From the NCBI GenBank assembly GCA_000720535.1, contig JOAZ01000012.1, positions 62,001 through 126,000 of the forward strand: 64,000 nt of DNA, read 5' to 3'. This DNA is from Streptomyces halstedii (GTDB lineage Bacteria > Actinomycetota > Actinomycetes > Streptomycetales > Streptomycetaceae). Numbering within the stretch: the first letter of the stretch is position 1; every line of letters begins with the position of its first letter. A model generated the notes under the pieces. It saw nothing but the letters and a program-made list of their open reading frames with translations. It did not search any database and had not been told where the DNA came from. Both the position numbers and the translations under genes were made by a program. Of this stretch, positions 58,390 through 64,000 are shown in pieces.

Positions 58390-59117
58390 CGGGCGGCACC
58401 CGTCCGTACGGCGAGCGCCGGCGCCGCGGGGGGACGGCGCAGCACCTCCCGCATGTCGCGTACCGCGTGCCAGGTGCCCCGCCAGGTGCCGGTGACCTTG
58501 GACCTGCCGGTACGGGGGAGGTAGGGGACGTCGGTCTCGGTGACGCGCAGCCCCGCGTCCGCCGCGAGGACCACCATCTGGAGCGGGTAGCCGCTGCGGC
58601 GGTCGGTCAGGTCCAGCTCCAGCAGTGTGTCGCGGCGGGCGGCCCGCATCGGCCCGAGGTCGCGCAGCCGCAGCCCGGTGCGGTCGTGGAGCATCCGGGC
58701 GAGGGCGATGTTGCCCAGGCGGGCGTGCGCGGGCCAGGCGCCACGGCCTCGGGGGCGGCGTCTGCCGAGGACCAGATCGCTCTCGCCCGCGGCGATCCGG
58801 GCGACGAAGCCGGGCAGCAGCGCCGGGTCGAGGGAGCCGTCGCAGTCGCAGAAGCAGACGTACGGGGCGGTGGCGGCGAGCAGGCCCGCGTGGCAGGCGG
58901 CCCCGAAGCCCCGGCGCGGCTCGTGCACGACGGTCGCGCCGAGCGCACGCGCGAGGTCGGCGGAGCCGTCGGTGGATCCGTTGTCGACCACGACGGCCCG
59001 CCAGCCGTCCGGAACGCGGCCGAGCACCCAGGGCAGGGCGTCCGCCTCGTCCAGACAGGGGAGGACGATGTCTGCGCCGGCGGGAGCGGGCGCACCGGTG
59101 AGGGAGGAATCGGTCAC
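58386..59117 (-). CDS. family 2 glycosyltransferase, DPM1/GtrB-like
   Basis: A 243-residue soluble GT2 enzyme with the GT-A fold: VVVDNGSTDGSADLA for nucleotide-sugar binding, DCD at 91-93 as the metal-binding DXD motif, and a C-terminal RTGRSKVTGTWRGTWHAVRDM acceptor region. There are no C-terminal membrane helices, so it may need a membrane partner such as the polytopic protein at 53691-55109. GTG 59117 is preceded by TAGGGT at 6 nt. First gene of a GTGA/ATGA-coupled operon. Confidence 0.9.
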   Translation of the reverse strand: MTDSSLTGAPAPAGADIVLPCLDEADALPWVLGRVPDGWRAVVVDNGSTDGSADLARALGATVVHEPRRGFGAACHAGLLAATAPYVCFCDCDGSLDPALLPGFVARIAAGESDLVLGRRRPRGRGAWPAHARLGNIALARMLHDRTGLRLRDLGPMRAARRDTLLELDLTDRRSGYPLQMVVLAADAGLRVTETDVPYLPRTGRSKVTGTWRGTWHAVRDMREVLRRPPAAPALAVRTGAAR

Positions 59118-59123
59118 GCGCTC

Positions 59124-59129
59124 ACCCTA
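59124..59129 (-). promoter_or_regulatory. -10 box TAGGGT, predicted leaderless promoter of the GT2 operon
   Basis: TAGGGT on the minus strand is 6 nt before the GTG at 59117, without Shine-Dalgarno. Confidence 0.5.
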
Positions 59130-59194
59130 CGGAGACGAAAGCGGCATTTCGGGCTTCGGGTTCCCGCGAAACGGGGACGTCGACCGGGTGGGCG

Positions 59195-60259
59195 TCACTC
59201 CCCGGCCGCCCCCGCCCGCAGCCGGGCCGTGGCGAACTCCGCCATGCCCTCCGCGAACCCGACCTCCGGCTTCCAGCCCAGCTCGTCCCGCAGCCGCCGT
59301 GAGTCCGCCGTCACATGCCGTACGTCCCCCAGCCGGTACTCGCCCGTGACGACCGGCGCGGGGCCCTGGTGGGCCGAGGCCAGCGCGGACGCCATCTCGC
59401 CGATGGTGTGCGGTTCACCGCTGCCGGTGTTGTACGCGGCGAAGGCGCCCGGCTCACGTTCCGCGAGGGCCGTCAGGGCCACGGTGTTGGCCGCCGCCAC
59501 GTCCCGCACGTGCACGAAGTCGCGCCGCTGCGCCCCGTCCTCGAAGACCCGCGGGGACTGCCCGCGGGCCAGCGCCGAGCGGAAGAAGGAGGCGACACCG
59601 GCGTACGGGGTGTCGCGCGGCATCCCGGGCCCGTACACGTTGTGGTACCGCAGCGAGATCGCGCGCCCGCCCGTCGCCCGCGCCCAGGCGGACGCCAGGT
59701 GTTCCTGCGCGAGCTTGGTGGCCGCGTAGACGCTGCGCGGATCGGCGGGCGCGTCCTCCGTGACGAGGCCGGGGCTCAACTCCGCCCCGCAGGACGGGCA
59801 GCGGGGCTCGAACCGGCCCGCCCGCAGATCGTCCGCAGCCCTCGGCCCCGGCCGTACGGTGCCGTGCCGGGCGCAGTCGTAACGGCCCTCGCCGTAGACC
59901 ACCATCGAGCCGGCCAGCACCAGGTCGCGCACCCCCGCCGAGGCCATCTCGGCGAGGAGCACCGCGGTACCGAGGTCGTTGCGGCCGACGTACTCCGGCG
60001 CGTCGGCGAAGTCCTTGCCCAGCCCGACCATGGCCGCCTGGTGGCAGACGGCGTCGATCCCGGCCAGCGCCCCGGCCACCGCCTCCCGGTCGCGCACGTC
60101 CCCGACCGTCAGCCCCCGAGCGGGGGGCCGGTGCGCACCCGCCGGATGGGCCGAGGGCAGCAGCGCGTCGAACACCACCGCCTCGTGCCCCGCCGAACCG
60201 AGGGCCTGGACGATCTGTGACCCGATGAACCCGGCTCCGCCGGTGACCAGTACACGCAT
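59195..60259 (-). CDS. NAD-dependent sugar epimerase/dehydratase with zinc-knuckle insertion
   Basis: A 354-residue extended short-chain dehydrogenase acting on nucleotide sugars. It has GGAGFIG (7-13) for NAD binding and catalytic Y178/K182 in SVYAATK. An insertion between about 127 and 165 carries C129, H132, C154 and C157 (CARH ... CPSC), which looks like a small zinc-binding knuckle. ATG 60259 is preferred over a start 9 nt upstream because TAGCGT lies 7 nt before it. A MITE-like element begins inside that -10 box. A 77-nt gap separates it from the GT2 operon downstream. Confidence 0.9.
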   Translation of the reverse strand: MRVLVTGGAGFIGSQIVQALGSAGHEAVVFDALLPSAHPAGAHRPPARGLTVGDVRDREAVAGALAGIDAVCHQAAMVGLGKDFADAPEYVGRNDLGTAVLLAEMASAGVRDLVLAGSMVVYGEGRYDCARHGTVRPGPRAADDLRAGRFEPRCPSCGAELSPGLVTEDAPADPRSVYAATKLAQEHLASAWARATGGRAISLRYHNVYGPGMPRDTPYAGVASFFRSALARGQSPRVFEDGAQRRDFVHVRDVAAANTVALTALAEREPGAFAAYNTGSGEPHTIGEMASALASAHQGPAPVVTGEYRLGDVRHVTADSRRLRDELGWKPEVGFAEGMAEFATARLRAGAAGE

Positions 60260-60266
60260 GATCGCC

Positions 60267-60272
60267 ACGCTA
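60267..60272 (-). promoter_or_regulatory. -10 box TAGCGT, predicted leaderless promoter of the epimerase
   Basis: TAGCGT on the minus strand is 7 nt before ATG 60259. Its last two bases are the first two bases of the inverted-repeat element at 60271, so the -35 region lies inside that element. Confidence 0.5.
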
Positions 60273-60436
60273 AGGGCTGTCCCGTAATCCCTGGTGGATC
60301 AGTGCGCGGCGTCAGATGCGGTGCGTCGCAAGGCGGAGGGACGTCCGCATACTGGTTGTATTCGGACGTCCCGACAACGCGGCGAGGTGCCGTAGCTGTC
60401 GTCGTGCGCCCGCCAGGGATTACGGGACAGCACTTA
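60271..60436. mobile_element. MITE-like palindromic element, 166 bp
   Basis: Terminal inverted repeats of 24 bp with one mismatch (60271-60294 and 60413-60436; TAAG(G/T)GCTGTCCCGTAATC). An inner inverted repeat, GGGACGTCCG (60338-60347) with CGGACGTCCC (60363-60372), and ATAC/GTAT make the centre a hairpin. It has no coding capacity. TA at both outer ends is compatible with a TA target. The ends look like those of Streptomyces IS5-type elements, from memory. Confidence 0.75.
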
Positions 60437-60504
60437 AGGGCTGCGCGGCCGCGCCTGGTGGATCAGCGCGCGGCGTCGGACGCGGTGCGCCGCACGGCCG
60501 AGGG
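60436..60504. repeat. decayed second copy of the MITE-like element's left half
   Basis: AAGGGCTG (60436-60443) is followed, at the same 19-nt offset as in the first copy, by a 50-nt block (60455-60504) identical at 44 of 50 positions to 60291-60340. The intervening TIR sequence and the right half have diverged. Confidence 0.7.
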
Positions 60505-60536
60505 CGCTTGCGCACCGGACGGGTCCGGGCGTGAAT

Positions 60537-60572
60537 GTAGCCCTTCACGACGGGGGATGCGCGAAGGGCTAC
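60537..60572. other. inverted repeat GTAGCCCTTC/GAAGGGCTAC
   Basis: 10-bp arms (60537-60546 and 60563-60572) around a 16-nt loop, in the long gene-free stretch between the epimerase and the cold-shock gene. It contains AAGGGCTA, like the element ends, so it may be element debris. Confidence 0.5.
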
Positions 60573-60806
60573 GCGTGCAGTATGGCCCTTCGGCGGGTCA
60601 CGCGACAACTGACCGGTCGGTCAGCTGAACGGGGTCCCCGCCCTGGTCGGGGATGGTCCGGGGGAGGCGCGGGGGAAGTGCGGGGGAAGTACGGAGAAGC
60701 GCGGCCACGCGTACCGGCGGGGGCAGTTCTCGAAGGTACCGGAATAGGCGTGTGCGGCGGCTCCGCATTTCCGCGGGGTGGCGTGCGCGGATGCGAGGGG
60801 GAGTGA

Positions 60807-61014
60807 TATAGTTTTCGGCTCGGATCCGACGGAATCGTGCTACTCTGGACCGGAGTTGCAGTTGTGGTTCCCAAGACTTCAGGTGCACCGCCCCTTTTTC
60901 ACTCGGGTGGGTGCGCTTTTGTATTTCCGGTCCCTGCCGGTCGGGGTAATCATGTGCGGCGACGTAGGGAACGCACAGTGCGGACCCACGGGCAACGCCC
61001 CGAAGGAGAAAAAT
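60807..61014 (+). promoter_or_regulatory. promoter and long 5' leader of the cold-shock gene
   Basis: TATAGT (60807-60812) and TACTCT (60841-60846) are possible -10 boxes; GGAAT (60831-60835)-N19-GTTG (60855-60858) is a weak sigmaR-like match. Either start gives a leader of roughly 160-200 nt, as is usual for cold-shock genes whose leader RNA controls translation. The leader includes a run of A/T (about 60890-60920) unusual for this window. Confidence 0.5.
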
Positions 61015-61218
61015 ATGGCAACCGGAACCGTGAAGTGGTTCAACTCGGAAAAGGGTTTCGGCTTCATCGAGCAGGAGGGTGGAGGCGCCGACGTCTTCGC
61101 CCACTACTCGAACATCCTCGCCCAGGGCTTCCGTGAGCTCCAGGAAGGCCAGAAGGTCAGCTTCGACGTCACGCAGGGTCAGAAGGGCCCGCAGGCGGAG
61201 AACATCACCCTCGTCTGA
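61015..61218 (+). CDS. cold-shock protein (CspA/ScoF family)
   Basis: A 67-residue single-stranded nucleic-acid-binding protein with the complete cold-shock domain: RNP1 KGFGFI and RNP2 VFAHY. It acts as an RNA chaperone melting secondary structure. ATG 61015 follows AAGGAGAA. The adjoining downstream gene is a DEAD-box RNA helicase, a functional match, although a terminator lies between them. Confidence 0.97.
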   Translation: MATGTVKWFNSEKGFGFIEQEGGGADVFAHYSNILAQGFRELQEGQKVSFDVTQGQKGPQAENITLV

Positions 61219-61237
61219 TCGCTCAGGCGTATGACAC

Positions 61238-61274
61238 GGCTGGGACCCGCACCTCCGGGTGACGGGTCCCAGCC
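61238..61274 (+). terminator. terminator after the cold-shock gene
   Basis: GGCTGGGACCCG (61238-61249) pairs with CGGGTCCCAGCC (61263-61274). ACC/GGT in the loop may pair further, and CGTTTA follows. Confidence 0.8.
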
Positions 61275-61461
61275 CGTTTATCCGCCCACCCGGTCCCGGA
61301 CGCCGCACATTCGAGTCACAGGCGCCGGGCGGGCGGGCCCGCAGTACGTATTCGTCTCTGTCACCGGCTCGTTTCCGGCGATTCCCGGGGCCGCGCACCG
61401 AAAAGCGCGCGGCCGGCCGGAAGGAATCCCTCGGCACGCGCCATTCGAGGGAAGGTTCTCT

Positions 61462-62946
61462 GTGAACCGGGATCGCATAACCCGCACGCATGACCGATCC
61501 AACCGGACGGGTTCCGGTGGATCATCCGCCGACGGGTCCGGCGGGAGCCGCCGCACCCCCACCGGAACGGGTGAATTCACCACACCGGAACCGGTCGTCC
61601 CGGCGCTGCCCCCCGTGGAGGCGTTCGGCGACCTGGACATGCCCGCGCCGCTGCTGGCGGCCCTCGTGGCCGAGGGGGTGACGGAGCCGTTCCCGATCCA
61701 GGCGGCCACCCTGCCGAACGCGCTCGCCGGGCGCGACGTGCTGGGCCGCGGACGCACCGGATCGGGCAAGACGCTCGCCTTCGGGCTCGCCCTGCTGGCC
61801 CGGACCGTGGGCCGCCGCGCCGACGCCCGCCGCCCGCTGGCCCTGGTCCTGGTGCCCACCCGGGAGCTGGCGCAGCAGGTCACCGACGCCCTCGCCCCGT
61901 ACGCGCGCTCCCTCAAGCTGCGGACGGCCTCGGTCGTCGGCGGTGTGTCCCTCAGCCGGCAGGCGGCCGCCCTGCGCGACGGCGCCGAAGTGGTCGTCGC
62001 CACCCCGGGCCGGCTGTCCGACCTGGTCGGCCGAGGCGACTGCCGGCTCGACCGGGTCACCGTGACCGTCCTCGACGAGGCCGACCAGATGGCCGACATG
62101 GGCTTCCTGCCCCAGGTCACCGAACTGCTCGACCTGGTACGGCCCGACGGCCAGCGGATGCTGTTCTCGGCCACCCTGGACCGCGAGGTCGACCAGCTGG
62201 TCCAGCGGTACCTGCACGACCCGGTGGTCCACTCCGTCGACCCGGCCGCCGGTGCGGTGACGACGATGGAGCATCACGTGCTCTACGTCGAGGGCGCCGA
62301 CAAGTACGCCACGACGACCGAGATCGCGGCGCGCGAGGGCCGGGTGATCATGTTCCTGCACACCAGGCACTCCGTGGACCGGCTCACCGCCCATCTGCTC
62401 GGCAGCGGGATACGGGCCGCCGCCCTGCACAGCGGGAAGTCGCAGCCGCAGCGCACCCGCACCCTGGAGCGGTTCCGGAGCGGTGACATCACCGTGCTGG
62501 TCGCGACGAACGTCGCCGCACGCGGCATCCACGTCGACCACCTCGACCTGGTCGTCAACGTCGACCCGCCCGCCGACCACAAGGACTACCTGCACCGGGG
62601 CGGCCGTACCGCCCGCGCCGGGGAGTCCGGGCAGGTCGTCACCCTGGTGCTGCCCGACCAGCGCCGCGAGGTGGCCCGTCTGATGGCCGACGCCGGGATC
62701 ACCCCGCACACCGCGCGGGTCCGCTCCGGTGAGGCCGAGCTGAGCCGCATCACGGGGGCGCGGGCGCCCTCGGGCGTCCCCGTGGCGGGCGCGGCCCCGT
62801 CGACCGAGCGGTCAGCCAAGAGCGCTCCCGGTCCGCACCGCCGACGCGGCAGCAAGCCCCCGCAGGGCCGCCGCTCCCACGCGGGCACGGCGACCGCCGA
62901 GGCCCGGGCCGCCGCCGCCCAGCGCCGCGCGAACCGGGCCGGGTAG
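61462..62946 (+). CDS. DEAD-box RNA helicase (RhlE/DeaD-like)
   Basis: A 494-residue ATP-dependent RNA helicase. A Ser/Gly/Arg/Thr-rich N-tail (about 1-50) precedes the Q motif (FPIQAATL), motif I GRTGSGKT, Ia PTRELAQQ, II DEAD, III SAT, V VATNVAARGI and VI HRGGRTARAG. The C-terminal ~60 residues are basic (Arg/Pro/Ala), likely for RNA binding. GTG 61462 follows GGAAGG. Together with the cold-shock protein upstream it suggests an RNA-unwinding module for cold or ribosome assembly. Confidence 0.95.
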   Translation: MNRDRITRTHDRSNRTGSGGSSADGSGGSRRTPTGTGEFTTPEPVVPALPPVEAFGDLDMPAPLLAALVAEGVTEPFPIQAATLPNALAGRDVLGRGRTGSGKTLAFGLALLARTVGRRADARRPLALVLVPTRELAQQVTDALAPYARSLKLRTASVVGGVSLSRQAAALRDGAEVVVATPGRLSDLVGRGDCRLDRVTVTVLDEADQMADMGFLPQVTELLDLVRPDGQRMLFSATLDREVDQLVQRYLHDPVVHSVDPAAGAVTTMEHHVLYVEGADKYATTTEIAAREGRVIMFLHTRHSVDRLTAHLLGSGIRAAALHSGKSQPQRTRTLERFRSGDITVLVATNVAARGIHVDHLDLVVNVDPPADHKDYLHRGGRTARAGESGQVVTLVLPDQRREVARLMADAGITPHTARVRSGEAELSRITGARAPSGVPVAGAAPSTERSAKSAPGPHRRRGSKPPQGRRSHAGTATAEARAAAAQRRANRAG

Positions 62947-62966
62947 ACGCCGGGCCGCGTAAAGAC

Positions 62967-62990
62967 CGGGCCGCAGCAGCGGGCGGCCCG
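62967..62990. terminator. hairpin between convergent genes
   Basis: CGGGCCGC (62967-62974) pairs with GCGGCCCG (62983-62990) around an 8-nt loop, between the helicase and quinone oxidoreductase genes. Confidence 0.6.
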
Positions 62991-63034
62991 CCCGCGCACG
63001 GCACCTTCCGCGCGGAGCGACGGGCCCGGCCGCC

Positions 63035-63943
63035 TCAGGGCCGCAGCACCACCTTGCCGACCGTCCGGCGCGCCAGCAGGTCCTCATGGGCGCGCCGGGC
63101 CTCGGCCAGCGGATAGCCGGGCCCCGTCACCGGCTTCAGGCGCCCCGCGCCGACCAGCTCGAAGAGCTCGCCGAGCGGCTCACTGACGCCTCCCGGAGCG
63201 GCCAGCGCGGGCCGCAGCCAGAAACCCACCACCGACGCGGGCAGCCGCCCCAGCCGGGCCGGATCGACCGGGGTGAAGCCGGCGCGTGCGGCGTTGCCGT
63301 AGGTCACGAGCCGTCCGAAGGGCGCCATCGACTCCAGCGCCCGGTCGAAGAGCTCGCCGCCCACCGCGTCGAGGACGACGTCCGCCTTCCCGGCCAGGGG
63401 ATAGGCGGCCACCGCGTCCGCGCCGAGCTCCAGGGCGAGCCGCTCCTTGGCCGGGGTGGACGCCTGGGCGAGCACCCGGCCCGCACCGAACTCCCGCGCC
63501 AGCTGGACGGCGAGACTGCCCACCCCGCCCGCCGCGGAGTGCACGACGACGGTCTCCCCCTCGCGGAGCCGGGCGGCGGTCCGCAGCAGGTGCCAGGCCG
63601 TCAGCCCCTGCATGAGCAGGGCGAGGGCCTCGGCGGCGCCGAGCTCCTCGGGGACCTCCACGAGCGCGGACTCCTTGGCGGCCACCTGCTCCGCGTAACC
63701 CCCCGAGACCCGGGCCAGCACGCGCCTGCCGTCCGGCGTACGCCCCACGACCTCACTGCCCGGGACGTACGGCAGCGCGGAGGCGTCCAGGTAGGAACCG
63801 TCCACCTGATGGGTGTCCGCGAAATTCACCCCGGCGGCCTCCACGGTGAGCAGCACCTCACCGTCCCGCACGGCGGGGGAGGGGAGTTCGACGGGCCGGA
63901 GCACTTCGGGACCGCCGAAGCGGTCGAACTGGATGGCGAGCAT
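63035..63943 (-). CDS. quinone oxidoreductase (zinc-independent MDR)
   Basis: A 302-residue NADPH:quinone reductase of the QOR type. N-terminal GroES-like domain with VEAAGVNFADTHQVDGSY, Rossmann signature HSAAGGVGSLAVQLA, and the C-terminal ARRAHEDLLARRTVGKVVLRP typical of the family. It lacks the catalytic-zinc Cys/His set. TACCGT 6 nt before ATG 63943 predicts a leaderless transcript. Paralogous in type to the enzyme at 20559-21509. Confidence 0.92.
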   Translation of the reverse strand: MLAIQFDRFGGPEVLRPVELPSPAVRDGEVLLTVEAAGVNFADTHQVDGSYLDASALPYVPGSEVVGRTPDGRRVLARVSGGYAEQVAAKESALVEVPEELGAAEALALLMQGLTAWHLLRTAARLREGETVVVHSAAGGVGSLAVQLAREFGAGRVLAQASTPAKERLALELGADAVAAYPLAGKADVVLDAVGGELFDRALESMAPFGRLVTYGNAARAGFTPVDPARLGRLPASVVGFWLRPALAAPGGVSEPLGELFELVGAGRLKPVTGPGYPLAEARRAHEDLLARRTVGKVVLRP

Positions 63944-63949
63944 GGCCGC

Positions 63950-63955
63950 ACGGTA
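63950..63955 (-). promoter_or_regulatory. -10 box TACCGT, predicted leaderless promoter
   Basis: TACCGT on the minus strand is 6 nt before ATG 63943. The remaining 45 nt of the window show nothing else. Confidence 0.45.
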
Positions 63956-64000
63956 TCGCGGACCGCTCCGGGACGGCCGGGGGAGCCCGGGGCCTGCGGA

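Noticed and set aside
53691..60259. Secondary-metabolite biosynthetic cluster
   Set aside because: There is no PKS, NRPS, terpene or RiPP core enzyme; the genes fit sugar or envelope metabolism better.
60831..60858. sigmaR promoter for the cold-shock gene (GGAAT-N19-GTTG)
   Set aside because: The -35 lacks the first G of GGGAAT and two alternative -10 boxes lie in the same 50 nt, so it was kept only as a note.
1..64000. tRNA, rRNA or intact insertion sequence
   Set aside because: Reading the intergenic gaps on both strands showed no cloverleaf with GTTCRA, no rRNA-like stretch and no transposase frame.

Overview
The window is chromosomal DNA of a Streptomyces-type actinomycete. Base composition is very G+C rich and codon third positions are almost all G or C. 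GTG (and one TTG) starts are common, many genes appear to have leaderless promoters, and there is a Tat-exported PhoX phosphatase with a PHO box, several SpoIIE-type phosphatases and a parS-like site. The parS-like 14-mer next to aspS suggests the chromosome core, probably within a few hundred kb of oriC. The window holds 56 protein genes, counting a 13-residue leader peptide. I found no rRNA, tRNA or intact transposase gene.

Layout. 1-11.7 kb: M18 aminopeptidase, FadE5-like acyl-CoA dehydrogenase, SseB-family protein, pirin, AI-2E-type permease, PAS/GAF/SpoIIE/HATPase regulator, aspS, parS-like site, lipoprotein L,D-transpeptidase. 11.7-23.7 kb: metG, an OmpR-type two-component pair, an Ala/Glu/Pro/Thr-rich vWA (TerF-like) protein, PhoX with PHO box, S4 RNA-binding protein, DUF2630 protein, quinone oxidoreductase, two membrane proteins, universal stress protein. 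23.8-27.4 kb: a luciferase-like monooxygenase/FMN reductase pair behind a sigmaR-like promoter, a 42-residue membrane protein, and trpS behind a complete Trp-leader attenuator. 27.4-37.6 kb: a minus-strand locus of NfeD-like protein, large flotillin, 1621-residue AAA+ ATPase and an RCK-TM-RCK channel-like protein. 37.6-46.1 kb: PucR/CdaR-type regulator, TerB, F420-type reductase and MarR around a 31-bp palindrome, a KhtTU-type K+/H+ antiporter, an orphan two-repeat CRISPR remnant, and a CPBP protease-histidine kinase-response regulator operon. 46.2-53.5 kb: a second flotillin/NfeD pair, Bcp-type peroxiredoxin, hydrolase, another SpoIIE phosphatase, YunG-like protein, GNAT and a small membrane protein. 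53.7-60.3 kb: polytopic membrane protein, molybdopterin oxidoreductase fused to a b-type cytochrome domain, membrane protein, methyltransferase, DUF2064 transferase, GT2 glycosyltransferase, epimerase. 60.3-64 kb: a MITE-like palindromic element with a decayed second copy, cold-shock protein, DEAD-box helicase, quinone oxidoreductase.

Common threads are envelope and redox stress (two flotillin/NfeD loci, Ter-domain proteins, peroxiredoxin, pirin and LLM/FMN reductase sharing promoter motifs), K+ and membrane homeostasis, and anti-sigma-type PP2C signalling. The clearest regulatory finds are the trpS attenuator, the PHO box, the parS-like site, the paired sigmaR-like promoters with a shared downstream motif, and a recurrent TANNNT-6/7 nt-start codon arrangement. 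The locus most likely to be under-described is the NfeD/flotillin/giant ATPase/RCK-channel cluster. All names rest on reading the sequence and remembered family knowledge; no database search was run.
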